From contig JAPLGY010000323.1 in the NCBI GenBank assembly GCA_026389955.1, forward strand, positions 1-14,058: DNA of 14,058 nucleotides, read 5' to 3'. The position numbers and the translations under genes were made by a program. The stretch's first letter is position 1; the number at the start of each line of letters is the position of its first letter. The DNA comes from Caldilinea sp. (GTDB lineage Bacteria; Chloroflexota; Anaerolineae; Caldilineales; Caldilineaceae). Below the pieces are notes generated by a model, which was given only the letters and a program-made list of their open reading frames with translations, made no database searches and was not told the DNA's origin. Positions 1 through 7,081 of this stretch are shown here, one piece after another.

Positions 1-45
1 TAAACAGGGTCCATATAACATCAAGAAAGATAAAATAAAATTTTA

Positions 46-324
46 ATGAATTTTATACCAGTCAATACACCAAAATTACATGCATTAGAAAAAAAATATG
101 TCAATGAGTGCATTTCAACAAACTGGATTTCTTCTGAAGGAAAATTTGTAAAATTATTTGAAAGAAATTTTTCTTCTTTTAACAAAAGAAAATTTGGAGT
201 TACTGTTTCAAGTGGAACTGCCGCATTAGAAATAGCCGTGAAGTCTTTAAACTTAAAAAAAAATTCGGAAGTTTTAATCCCATCATTTTCTATTATCTCA
301 ACAGCAAATGCGATAATTAAAAAC
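46..324 (+). CDS. N-terminal fragment of a DegT/DnrJ/EryC1/StrS aminotransferase, broken at a contig junction
   Basis: These 93 codons match the start of PLP-dependent sugar aminotransferases of the GDP-perosamine synthase type, which make amino sugars for surface polysaccharide. Visible family features, in order, are the IPVNTPKL opening, YVNECISTNWISSEGKF (residues 18-34), the cofactor-phosphate segment VSSGTAALEIAV (54-65), and IPSFSIISTANAI (78-90). The family is usually 360-400 residues. Here homology stops around residue 93, before the catalytic Asp and the PLP lysine, so no functional enzyme is encoded. The frame stays open to 675, but residues beyond about 94 are out-of-frame reading of the neighbouring GC-rich gene. 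Composition and codon use (AAA, ATT, TTT rich) differ sharply from everything downstream. The ATG at 46 fits the family start; the upstream AAGAAAG is at best a weak ribosome site. Confidence 0.8.
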
Positions 325-328
325 CGGG
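318..328. other. Composition breakpoint, probable chimeric assembly junction
   Basis: Sequence changes abruptly here from AT-rich to GC-rich. Two unrelated genes are each interrupted at this point: the aminotransferase in reading frame 1 loses its remainder, and an exported-protein gene in frame 2 lacks its beginning. Frame 2 has a stop at 314-316, inside the AT-rich part, and is then open to 1148. No terminal inverted repeat, integrase, tRNA or target duplication is visible. A misjoined contig explains this most simply; a recent deletion or insertion is the alternative. Confidence 0.75.
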
Positions 329-1150
329 CTGAAACGGCTGCTCGAACAGGATTTCTCGAACTGTCTGGTACAAGAGGAGCTGGCGATCTGCCCGGTAGAT
401 TCTGCAACAGCCGCCCCGACAGCCGCCCCGACAGCTGCCCCGACAACTGCCCCGACGAGTGCAGAGCCGGCGGCTCCCCTCGAACAGCGGGCGGCTGCAC
501 CGATTTTGGTGGTCGACGACAACCTCAACGCCAGCGCCGAGGAAAGCAGCGAGGCAGAGCTTTACGCAGAACTGCTGGCCGCTGCAGGGTACTCGGCAGA
601 AGTTTGGGCGACCCGCACAGATGGCCTGCCCAGCGTGGAGGAACTGACCCGTCACCGCTGGGTTATCTGGAGTGACGCAGCCTACGCCCAGAGTGGGATC
701 CAAGGAGAGTCGCTGCGCTTGCTCAGCGAGTTGATCAGCGCTGGGGGCAAGGTGACGATCGGCAGCAGAATGCCTTTTTTCGGGGTGGGAGGGGAACCTG
801 CTTCCCCGATCGTCGATCTCCAGGTGGCAGAAGGGCTGCCAGCCTTGGGGGCAGGCTTGCCGGCAGAGCCGATCGAGCTGCCTGATGGCTTGCCGGCGGT
901 GGTACCGCTGGAGCGTTCTCCAGGTGTTTCGACGGGGGCGTCGATCGCCCTGCGCCGCGGGCCTGCAAGTCTGGCAGCTGACGCTCCGGCGGTGATGCTG
1001 TATACGGACGAAACTTTTGAAGAGCCCAAAGGAGCGCGCTTGCTTCTGGTCGGGCTGGCACTGACCTGGCTGCCCAGCGAAGTAAGCGCCCAACTGGTGC
1101 AAAACATGGCTGCAGTGATGCTGGCGCACAAGGAAACCCCCTCTGAGTGA
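326..1150 (+). CDS. C-terminal part of an exported protein with a Thr-Ala-Pro linker and a GATase1-like domain (5' end missing)
   Basis: The frame enters open from the junction and gives about 274 residues. A short first segment ends in a linker of four TAAP/TTAP units (encoded at 407-454). A domain then begins at API-LVVDDN (about 502-520). The strand VLVVDD, the AAAGYSAEVW strand-helix, the WVIWSDAAYA strand, the helix before SAGGKVTIGSR and the closing LLLVGLALTWLP segment resemble the Rossmann-like, glutamine-amidotransferase-fold modules at the C-termini of large secreted M6 and S8 peptidases. I see no catalytic Cys-His-Glu arrangement, so I read it as an accessory rather than an enzymatic domain. 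A GTG at 506 could start a 214-residue protein, but the linker in the same frame argues for one longer secreted protein. The parent peptidase identity is inference. Confidence 0.6.
   Translation, partial: GLKRLLEQDFSNCLVQEELAICPVDSATAAPTAAPTAAPTTAPTSAEPAAPLEQRAAAPILVVDDNLNASAEESSEAELYAELLAAAGYSAEVWATRTDGLPSVEELTRHRWVIWSDAAYAQSGIQGESLRLLSELISAGGKVTIGSRMPFFGVGGEPASPIVDLQVAEGLPALGAGLPAEPIELPDGLPAVVPLERSPGVSTGASIALRRGPASLAADAPAVMLYTDETFEEPKGARLLLVGLALTWLPSEVSAQLVQNMAAVMLAHKETPSE
407..454 (+). repeat. Four 12-bp tandem units encoding Thr-Ala-Ala-Pro
   Basis: Units at 407-418, 419-430, 431-442 and 443-454. The first two are identical (ACAGCCGCCCCG), the third differs by one base and the fourth by two. 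They lie in frame within the preceding coding region and form a flexible linker between two extracytoplasmic segments. Confidence 0.9.
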
Positions 1151-1300
1151 TGCCATGTTCGGGGTCTGCATCACAGCGCTGTTCACCAGGCTTACCAGTA
1201 CGGAACAACAGACGTCCTTTTTCGGGCTCGGCCTCGTTGTCGGGGGCTGCCGGCTGCACCTCTTGAAACGGGCTAAACCGCTCCACAGGACAAAGACGCT

Positions 1301-4012
1301 GTGATGACCGCTCTCTGCCGAGCAGTGATCCCTGGGCTTCCCTCCCTTCCCGCCGATCTGATCGAACGTCCGGCGCTGTGGGCACGCCTGGACCAGGGGG
1401 TACAGTGCCCGCTGACCTTGGTCGTCGCCCCTGGCGGCTACGGCAAAACCAGTGCGGTCGCCACCTGGCTGGCCAGGCGCCAACCCGACTGGAAAGAGAG
1501 AGAAGCTGTCTGGTACACCGTCGACAGCCTTGACGCCCCTCCCTCTTCCTTTTTGGCTCAGGTGGTCTCTGCGATACAGGCTGGCTTTCCAGGCAGCTGC
1601 GGCCAGACCTGTCAGATGTTGGAAAAGGCACCCATCTCGCCGATCGAACAGCTGGCCATCCAACTGGCGCAAGATATAACAGCGCTGCCCAAAGGGCTGG
1701 TGCTGGTGCTGGACGACTGCGACAAGGTGGAACAGACAGCGACCCTCGGCTGGCTGGAGACGTTGGTGCGCCACGCTTCTCCTGCGTTGTCGCTGGTCTG
1801 GATCTCGCGCTGCGACCCGCCGTTCTCGGTGGCCCGTCTGCGCAGCCAATCCCGTCTGGTCGAACTGCGTCTGGCTGACCTGCAGCTGAGCACTGCCGAG
1901 GTGCAGAGTGTGCTGGAGACGCACATGTCCGAGCCGGTGCCGCCAGCGCTGGCCGAGAAGCTCACCGCTCATCTGGAGGGCTGGGGTGCAGGTCTGCGTC
2001 TGCTGACTTTGTCGCTGCGGACGGGCGACGAACTTGCCCAGTATCTGAGGCACCCGGATCTGCAGCCACAGCCCCCAATTTTCGAGAATTTCATCGCCGA
2101 GGTGCTGGCCAGCCATCCGACGGCGATTCAATCCTTTCTGTTGTACAGCTCCCTGCTTCCTTATCTGCACCCAGAGCTCTGTGCCGTTGCCTTGAGGCCT
2201 AGGGTCGATGCCGAGCAGGCCTACGCGCAGTTCCACTATGTCCGGCGGCACAATTTGTTTGTGCTGCCGCTGGACGAAATCCCCGGCGGCTACCGCTACC
2301 ATGCTCTGTTCAAAGCCATATTGCAGGATCGGCTGCGCAAGGCGGTGCCCCGCAGCGAGCTCGATGCCCTTTACCTTCGCTGTGCGCACTGGTACGTCAA
2401 GGCCGGCGATTTTGAACGGGCGATCGAATGCTGCCTGGCTGGGCACAACCTGTTGGTCGCTGCCAGTCAGACCGAATTTCACATCCATACGTGGCAGGAA
2501 CAGGCTCAATGGGACACGCTGGAACGTGTGCTGGGCCTGCTTCCTACGGAAGTGGTCGAGCAGAGCCCGGCGTTGTTGCTGGCATATGGCTGGCTCTATC
2601 AGTTCTGGGGACAAGCTGAACTCCTGCGGGCGACCGTTGCCCAGGTGAACACGCTGCTGGAAAACCGGACACTGGCGGCGCACCTGAGACAGCAGCTGAA
2701 GGCTGAGTCAATGCTGCTGTCTCAGGCTCCGATGATCGCCGCAGGTCCGCCTCTGCAGGCAATCCAGTGCATCCAGCAGGCCCGGTGTGAGGCTGCACCG
2801 CTGCGCCCCTTTCTGGAGGGCATGGCCCACTACCTGCTGGCGCTTTACCAACAGCACACCGGGGCGGCAGCAGAGGCATTGCAGCTGCTCGACCAGATCT
2901 TTGTCGGGGAGATGCACCCACCCAGCGTCCGGCTCCGTCTGCTGCGTGCCCGCTGCATGGTGCTGCTGTACGAAGGCAAAATCACCAATCTGGCGCTGAG
3001 TGCGGGCATGTATCTGCAGCTGGCCCAACGTCATCCGCAGCGCTTCGATCTGAGCAGCGCCCATTTTATGGTGGCCTGCGCACATTATTTTATGGCTGCA
3101 CAGGACGACACCGCCCTCCAACATTGCTGGGAGATTCTGCGGCACAGCCACACCACCTACCGCACCACCTTGGTGGCAGCGGTCTCGATGCTGATCGAAC
3201 TGCTGCTGGCACGTGGGGCGCTGGCGGAAGCCGAGCAGGCAGCTGCAACCTTCCGCAGCGACGCCTACCGGATTCAATCGCCCCATGCCCTGAGCGATGC
3301 AGCGCTGCTGGATGCCCAGATCGCCATCCACCAAAATGACCTGGCGCGCGCGCTCCCCTGGCTGCAGAATTTTTCTGGCTGTTCTGCCCGCCCCAACGAG
3401 CTCCTGTCCGGTGTTGTCTGGGCTGCGGGTCTGCTGGCACTGCGCGAGCCGAGCTGGCTGGCCGCTGGCAATGGCTGGGTGGGGGCCATGCTGGAACGCT
3501 GCCAGGCAACCCATGCCCAAGTCTGGGTGGTTCGGCTGCAGGTGCTGCGCGCTCGTTTTTTTGCCGCCAAGGGGAACCGGCAGGCAGCCCAGCAGAGCCT
3601 GCACGCAGCGCTGCTGATTGGCTGTCCGAATCAGCTTTTTCGTCCGTTTCTGGTCGACGACCCGGCCCTGGACCCGCTGCTGGCTGTATTGAGCCGCCAG
3701 CCCGACGGCCAGCTGGCGGCAGCGGTCCTGCAGCGCCGCCGGACCGGAACTCCTGCTATGCCACAGCCCGCCGCCGAGCCGGCTCCCTCTCCTGCGCTGC
3801 CCCCTCTGTTCGAACCTCTGACCGACCGGGAGGCTGCTGTGCTCCAATTGTTGGCGGGCAACCTCAGCCGGAAAGAAATTGCCCAGACGCTGCAGATCTC
3901 CGTGCATACGCTCGACAAGCATCTGCGCGCTCTCTACGCCAAGTTGCAATCGCACAACCGGCTGGAGGCGGTCTACCGAGCCCATCAGCGGGGCCTGTTG
4001 TTGGAGCCATGA
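1301..4012 (+). CDS. MalT-like (LAL family) LuxR-type transcriptional regulator with STAND ATPase
   Basis: A 903-residue protein with the full architecture of large ATP-binding LuxR regulators. Residues 43-51 are the Walker A loop APGGYGKTS; 133-139 are Walker B (LVLVLDD); ISRCDPP at 168-174 is the typical sensor strand. A winged-helix segment follows, then about 400 residues of Ala/Leu-rich helical repeats (TPR-like), the usual inducer-sensing part. The last 65 residues are a LuxR helix-turn-helix: LTDREAAVLQLLAG, EIAQTLQISVHTL, HLRALYAKL, NRLEAV. The family switches from a closed ADP form to an ATP-bound oligomer when a small inducer binds; the inducer here cannot be read. Start is GTG 1301 or the adjoining ATG 1304, with AGGA at 1287-1290. 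It faces uvsE convergently, and no obvious target operon sits next to it. Confidence 0.93.
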   Translation: MMTALCRAVIPGLPSLPADLIERPALWARLDQGVQCPLTLVVAPGGYGKTSAVATWLARRQPDWKEREAVWYTVDSLDAPPSSFLAQVVSAIQAGFPGSCGQTCQMLEKAPISPIEQLAIQLAQDITALPKGLVLVLDDCDKVEQTATLGWLETLVRHASPALSLVWISRCDPPFSVARLRSQSRLVELRLADLQLSTAEVQSVLETHMSEPVPPALAEKLTAHLEGWGAGLRLLTLSLRTGDELAQYLRHPDLQPQPPIFENFIAEVLASHPTAIQSFLLYSSLLPYLHPELCAVALRPRVDAEQAYAQFHYVRRHNLFVLPLDEIPGGYRYHALFKAILQDRLRKAVPRSELDALYLRCAHWYVKAGDFERAIECCLAGHNLLVAASQTEFHIHTWQEQAQWDTLERVLGLLPTEVVEQSPALLLAYGWLYQFWGQAELLRATVAQVNTLLENRTLAAHLRQQLKAESMLLSQAPMIAAGPPLQAIQCIQQARCEAAPLRPFLEGMAHYLLALYQQHTGAAAEALQLLDQIFVGEMHPPSVRLRLLRARCMVLLYEGKITNLALSAGMYLQLAQRHPQRFDLSSAHFMVACAHYFMAAQDDTALQHCWEILRHSHTTYRTTLVAAVSMLIELLLARGALAEAEQAAATFRSDAYRIQSPHALSDAALLDAQIAIHQNDLARALPWLQNFSGCSARPNELLSGVVWAAGLLALREPSWLAAGNGWVGAMLERCQATHAQVWVVRLQVLRARFFAAKGNRQAAQQSLHAALLIGCPNQLFRPFLVDDPALDPLLAVLSRQPDGQLAAAVLQRRRTGTPAMPQPAAEPAPSPALPPLFEPLTDREAAVLQLLAGNLSRKEIAQTLQISVHTLDKHLRALYAKLQSHNRLEAVYRAHQRGLLLEP

Positions 4013-4046
4013 GGCCGTATCTACTGGCAAAGGAGAGGACACTGGT

Positions 4047-5000
4047 CTACCGGATGAGCGGTCGCAGCGTTGGAGCAAATTGGGTGACCTGATCGCGCAG
4101 CCGCAGCAGAGCCAGATCTTTGGCTTTGGCTTCGAGCATGATGTCAAAAGGTCTGAGCTGGCAGCGCTGCACCAGCCGGAGCAGTTCAAGGAAGGCAAAG
4201 GGGTCGAGAAAATCGCTGTGTTGGTTGGGCAAGGGGGGGTGGAGTTGCAGCTGCTGTCTGATGTGGACGGTGCGCAGCGCGGTGCGGGGGCTGCTGAAAT
4301 GGATCTTGGGGCGCTGGTTGCCCGGCCAGGTGGCCAATGCTGTGCGGAGCGCGTCCTCCAGCGTACGCCCTGCCGGGTTGAGACAACACAGATGCAGGGT
4401 ATCGAGCACGACCGGGACGCCCGTGCGGCGATGAATCCACAAGGTCTCTTCGAGCGAATGGCATCGGTCGTCGTGTTCGAGCACCAACCGCTGTCGCACC
4501 GCCGCTGGCAGCGCCAGAAACTGTCTGACAAACCGTTCGCAGGAGCGGGCGGGGTCCGCAGAAGGCTCCCCGACGTGGACAACGACGACCGCGTCGGCGT
4601 CCAGCCCCATCCGGTCGAGCAGCGCGGTGGCTGCTTTCAGTTCGGCGGCGGAACGCTCTGCCCGTGCGGGGTCGGGCGTGTTGAGCTGCACGTAGTAGCC
4701 TGGGTGCAGGGTGACCCGCAGCCCGTAGTGGCGCACCAGGTCCCCGGTTGTAGCCAGTTCTTCCGCACATTCGTCCAGCTGCTGGTGGAACGCTGGCAGT
4801 GTTGGATGGGTCAGATACGGGGCCAGCTGGCCGGCCAACCGATAAAAGTCGATCTGTTGGCGTCCGAGGTAGGCAAAGAGGTCACGCAGATAGGCCAGGC
4901 TGACACTCAAATGGGGCGAATGCTGCCAACGCCGGCTGTCGTGCGAACGCAGCGGTTCTCCCAGCGCATGGACTGCGAACCCCAACCGAATTGGATTCAT
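4047..5000 (-). CDS. uvsE: UV damage endonuclease UvsE/UVDE
   Basis: This 317-residue TIM-barrel nuclease nicks DNA 5' to UV photoproducts, starting a repair route independent of UvrABC. Family landmarks: RLGFAV (5-10), FYRL (52-55), HPG (99-101), VVHVG (140-144), LVLEHDD (172-178), LDTLH (199-203), PKIHFSS (231-237), HSDF (261-264) and DIMLEAKAKDLALL (286-299). Candidate metal ligands are H65, H99, H142, E175, D200, H203, H234, H261 and E290. K232 matches the carboxylated lysine of the Thermus enzyme. Oddities: the lesion-probing pair after HPG is YY where QY/QF is usual, E175 is followed by H rather than N, and the usual His-His after the Asp is Leu-His spacing with a single His. ATG 5000 is chosen because the alignable protein starts there; an in-frame extension to 5189 has no family similarity. 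Confidence 0.93.
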   Translation of the reverse strand: MNPIRLGFAVHALGEPLRSHDSRRWQHSPHLSVSLAYLRDLFAYLGRQQIDFYRLAGQLAPYLTHPTLPAFHQQLDECAEELATTGDLVRHYGLRVTLHPGYYVQLNTPDPARAERSAAELKAATALLDRMGLDADAVVVVHVGEPSADPARSCERFVRQFLALPAAVRQRLVLEHDDRCHSLEETLWIHRRTGVPVVLDTLHLCCLNPAGRTLEDALRTALATWPGNQRPKIHFSSPRTALRTVHIRQQLQLHPPLPNQHSDFLDPFAFLELLRLVQRCQLRPFDIMLEAKAKDLALLRLRDQVTQFAPTLRPLIR

Positions 5001-5208
5001 ATCTTCATTATCGCGCCAAAACGCCTTGGTGCAACGTACGTTTGCAACCGCGCCGACAGTTTCTTTGTCCCACGGCTGTCTTCCACCGTCAGCAGGCCAT
5101 TTTTTGCAACTTTTGGGTTCGGGCTGCGTAGTGTTGAACGAGTCATGTGGCAGCCAGGGTCTGAAGATTCCCCTGTGAAGCAAACACAAGCAAGGAAGCA
5201 GGTGAGCG
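5001..5208. promoter_or_regulatory. Divergent intergenic region between uvsE and the PspC gene
   Basis: These 208 bases must hold promoters for two divergent genes. On the plus strand TTGCAA (5104-5109), 17 bases, then CGTAGT (5127-5132) is a weak promoter candidate. The PspC start has a good ribosome site, AAGGAAG (5192-5198) or AGGTGAG (5200-5206). An imperfect inverted repeat is listed separately. I see no small gene here. Confidence 0.4.
5028..5049. promoter_or_regulatory. Imperfect inverted repeat upstream of uvsE, candidate operator
   Basis: The 10-base perfect palindrome AACGTACGTT is flanked by GGTGC on the left and TGCAACC on the right, giving arms that match apart from two extra bases. 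It lies 28-49 bases upstream of the uvsE ATG, where a repressor site for a damage-inducible gene would be expected. The regulator is not identified. Confidence 0.35.
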
Positions 5209-5487
5209 ATGAACGAACAGCAAGTGGATGAACTGAACTCTGCCCCGGGGCAAACGGTGGAAGCGGAGGCGGGGAGGCGGCGGATGCTCTACCGCCACTC
5301 GACCGACAAACTGATCGGCGGTGTCTGCGGCGGTGTGGCTGAGTTTTTGGGGTGGAACCCCGTGTTGGTGCTAGTGTTCTGGGCAGGAGGGACGCTCTTT
5401 TCCGGGGGGCCAACCTGGGCATCCTGCCCGGGCTGTGGGGGGCGCTGTGGGCATTGGTGGCTGTGGTCTTCTGGCCGGCTGTGCTGA
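5209..5487 (+). CDS. PspC-domain membrane protein, N-terminal part up to a frameshift
   Basis: About the first 67 residues are a real coding start: a Glu-rich cytoplasmic leader, then the PspC signature LYRHSTDKLIGGVCGGVAEF (27-46) and the beginning of a membrane segment. After the G run at 5404-5409 this frame degenerates into Cys/Trp/Gly-rich sequence ending at 5487. Adding one G there continues the hydrophobic PspC protein in the frame that ends at 5852. PspC domains are membrane modules linked to envelope-stress (phage-shock type) responses. Start ATG 5209 is supported by the AGGTGAG ribosome site. The gene is most likely one 644-base reading unit with a sequencing or natural indel. Confidence 0.75.
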   Translation: MNEQQVDELNSAPGQTVEAEAGRRRMLYRHSTDKLIGGVCGGVAEFLGWNPVLVLVFWAGGTLFSGGPTWASCPGCGGRCGHWWLWSSGRLC

Positions 5488-5852
5488 TCGGAGCAGGCTA
5501 TCTGCTTTTGCGTGCCAACGGCCGACGCGACCTGGAGTCAAAGATCGCCGGCATGGCGCGACAGATGCGCCATGGGGGCGACGGCTGGCTGCACCGGCTG
5601 CAGGCGTTCCTGCCTGTGCGGCGCAGCCGAGACCGCCGCATACTCTCCGGCGTCTGCGGCGGCCTCGGCGAACAGATTGGGATCGACCCCAACCTGCTGC
5701 GCCTGTTGTGGATCGCGCTGACGTTGGGGACGTTTGGGGGGGCTGCGCTTTTGTATGTCGCCTTCGCTCTGCTGCTGCCAGAGGCGGATCTGCCCACCGC
5801 CCCGCCGCAGGAGATCCGGGTGGTGGACGGCAGCGCCCAGCGGATGAGCTGA
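5352..5852 (+). CDS. PspC-domain membrane protein, C-terminal part after the frameshift
   Basis: Coding from about 5410 onward continues the preceding fragment. It has a long hydrophobic stretch (LGILPGLW through AVLIGAGYLLL), a basic/amphipathic cytoplasmic linker, then a second complete PspC domain: RRSRDRRILSGVCGGLGEQI, IDPNLLRLLWIALTL, and a second membrane helix ending ALLLPEADL. A short tail follows. Two PspC domains in one polypeptide, the first interrupted by the slip, give about 214 residues once repaired. The GTG at 5352 is not a credible independent start, because the residues before 5410 are out-of-frame reading of the first PspC domain. If unrepaired, only a truncated protein would be made. 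Confidence 0.75.
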   Translation: MEPRVGASVLGRRDALFRGANLGILPGLWGALWALVAVVFWPAVLIGAGYLLLRANGRRDLESKIAGMARQMRHGGDGWLHRLQAFLPVRRSRDRRILSGVCGGLGEQIGIDPNLLRLLWIALTLGTFGGAALLYVAFALLLPEADLPTAPPQEIRVVDGSAQRMS

Positions 5853-6014
5853 GCGCTTTTTGCGGCGGCTCCTGGGTCACGGGGTGAAGCAGGTTGTGGC
5901 AGAATCCTGGCGGCTGCGTCGGGAGGGGAGAGGCGGGCAAGAGCTGTCAGGGCAGTGCTGGGGAACGTGTCAACGAGTCTTGAGGAACACTCCATACACA
6001 AGAAAAGGAGCAGA

Positions 6015-6227
6015 ATGGGTCAAAAAAGATATCTGTGGGTGGGAGCAGTGTTGGGGGTAGGGGGGGCTCTGCTGCTCGCCTATCTGTTGGGGCCAGCACC
6101 TGGCAGCCGGTACGACGCCAGCTACCGCTCCCGCCTGGACCATGCGTTGGACGAAGGTCGGCGTGCCGCTGCCGAAGAGGAAGAGAGGCTGCGTCGGCGG
6201 CTGAACGAGCTGCGTCGGTCCGGCTGA
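6015..6227 (+). CDS. Small YtxH-like single-pass membrane protein
   Basis: A 70-residue protein with a membrane helix (about 6-27, YLWVGAVLGVGGALLLAYLL). It is followed by GPAPGSRYDASYRSRL, which resembles the YtxH pattern of a helix plus a Gly-containing turn and a charged amphipathic helix. Residues 44-68 are almost all Glu/Arg/Ala/Leu and should form a coiled coil. The ATG at 6015 is chosen over one at 5955 because AAAGGAG (6004-6010) sits 4 bases before it and the extra 20 residues look non-coding. YtxH-type proteins are general-stress proteins of uncertain mechanism. It lies downstream of the PspC gene on the same strand and ends 16 bases from the convergent mutM stop. Confidence 0.7.
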   Translation: MGQKRYLWVGAVLGVGGALLLAYLLGPAPGSRYDASYRSRLDHALDEGRRAAAEEEERLRRRLNELRRSG

Positions 6228-6243
6228 ATCTGCTTTCCGGCGC

Positions 6244-7065
6244 TCAGCGCTGGCAGCGAGGACAAAAATGTGTGCTGCGCTGGGCCAGCACCCGCCGTTG
6301 AATCGGCGTGTTGCAATGTCGGCAGGGAGCCCCGGTGCGACGGAAAACATTAAACTGTTCTTGAAAGCCGCCCGGGGCCCCTCCTGGGCGGCTGTAATTT
6401 TGTAGACCGCTTGTGCCCAGGCTGCTCCCAGCGCTGGCAATCCCCTCGTTCAACACCTGCAGGATCGCTCTGTGCAGCAGATCCACCTCTGCAGGCAGCA
6501 GCGTTCCCCCGGCCCGGGCCGGATGGATGGCGGCTCGAAAGAGGGCCTCATCGGCGTAGATATTGCCCACCCCGGCCACGAGGCGTTGGTCGAGCAGCAG
6601 CGCCTTGATGCTGGCCTGCCGTCCTGCGAGCGTCGTCGCCAGGAGCTGGGGGGTGAAACGAGCGTCGAAGGGCTCCGGGCCGAGTTTTGCCAGCACCGGG
6701 GCTGGATCCGCCATCAGCCACAGACGTCCGAATTTGCGTGCATCCTGGTAAAAAAGTTGCTGGCCGTTCTCCAGCTGCAGGATCACATGGGTGTGGGAGG
6801 GTGGGGGTCCGCTCTGAACCAGCAGCCGGCCGGTCATGCGCAGGTGAACGACCAAGGTCCAGCTGTTGGCCAGGCCCAGCAGCATATATTTGCCGCGGCG
6901 GCTGAACTGGGCAAAACGCTGGCCGACAAGCTGTGCAGCAAAGGTGTTGGCAGCTGGGGCTGCGATTGCGCCCGGCCAGAGGAGCTGCACCTGGGTGACC
7001 TGGCGTCCCCCCAACAGCGGGGCCAGCTCACGGACATAGGTTTCGACTTCGGGCAGTTCTGGCAT
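6244..7065 (-). CDS. mutM: Formamidopyrimidine-DNA glycosylase (Fpg/MutM)
   Basis: This 273-residue enzyme removes 8-oxoguanine and formamidopyrimidines and cuts the resulting abasic site. The invariant start PELPEVET places catalytic Pro2 and Glu3. K59 lies in the RRGKYMLL hairpin. M77 (HLRMTGRL), R110 and F112 (QDARKFG) are the void-filling residues. IKALLLDQ and GVGNIYADEALF (153-176) are the helix-two-turn-helix. The C-terminal zinc finger is complete: C248-x2-C251-x16-C268-x2-C271, with RSTHF before the last pair. Length is normal and no key residue is missing. ATG 7065 is fixed by the PELPE motif, with GGAGG three bases upstream. It starts 16 bases after the anti-sigma stop, so it is probably the third gene of the sigma operon. 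Confidence 0.97.
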   Translation of the reverse strand: MPELPEVETYVRELAPLLGGRQVTQVQLLWPGAIAAPAANTFAAQLVGQRFAQFSRRGKYMLLGLANSWTLVVHLRMTGRLLVQSGPPPSHTHVILQLENGQQLFYQDARKFGRLWLMADPAPVLAKLGPEPFDARFTPQLLATTLAGRQASIKALLLDQRLVAGVGNIYADEALFRAAIHPARAGGTLLPAEVDLLHRAILQVLNEGIASAGSSLGTSGLQNYSRPGGAPGGFQEQFNVFRRTGAPCRHCNTPIQRRVLAQRSTHFCPRCQR

Positions 7066-7081
7066 AGGCCTCCGATTGTGG

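Noticed and set aside
46..675. A single 209-residue protein across the composition break
   Set aside because: Only the first 93 or so residues match the aminotransferase family; the remainder is Arg/Gly-rich out-of-frame reading of the next gene.
1151..1300. Terminator or small gene between the exported-protein fragment and the regulator
   Set aside because: No stem followed by a T run and no small frame with a ribosome site could be seen in these 150 bases.
317..2683. Very long open frame on the minus strand opposite the exported-protein and regulator genes
   Set aside because: It is antisense to a clear MalT-like gene, rich in Gln/Arg/His with no domain pattern, as expected of a shadow frame in GC-rich DNA.
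2708..4582. Long minus-strand frame spanning the regulator and part of uvsE
   Set aside because: It crosses two convincingly assigned genes and shows no protein-family signature.
3879..5231. 450-codon plus-strand frame over the regulator end and uvsE
   Set aside because: uvsE on the other strand has all family landmarks; this frame is a shadow.
5404..5409. Programmed -1 ribosomal frameshift site in the PspC gene
   Set aside because: The bases before the G run do not complete a proper slippery heptamer for both tRNAs and no downstream pseudoknot is obvious; an indel in a homopolymer is simpler.
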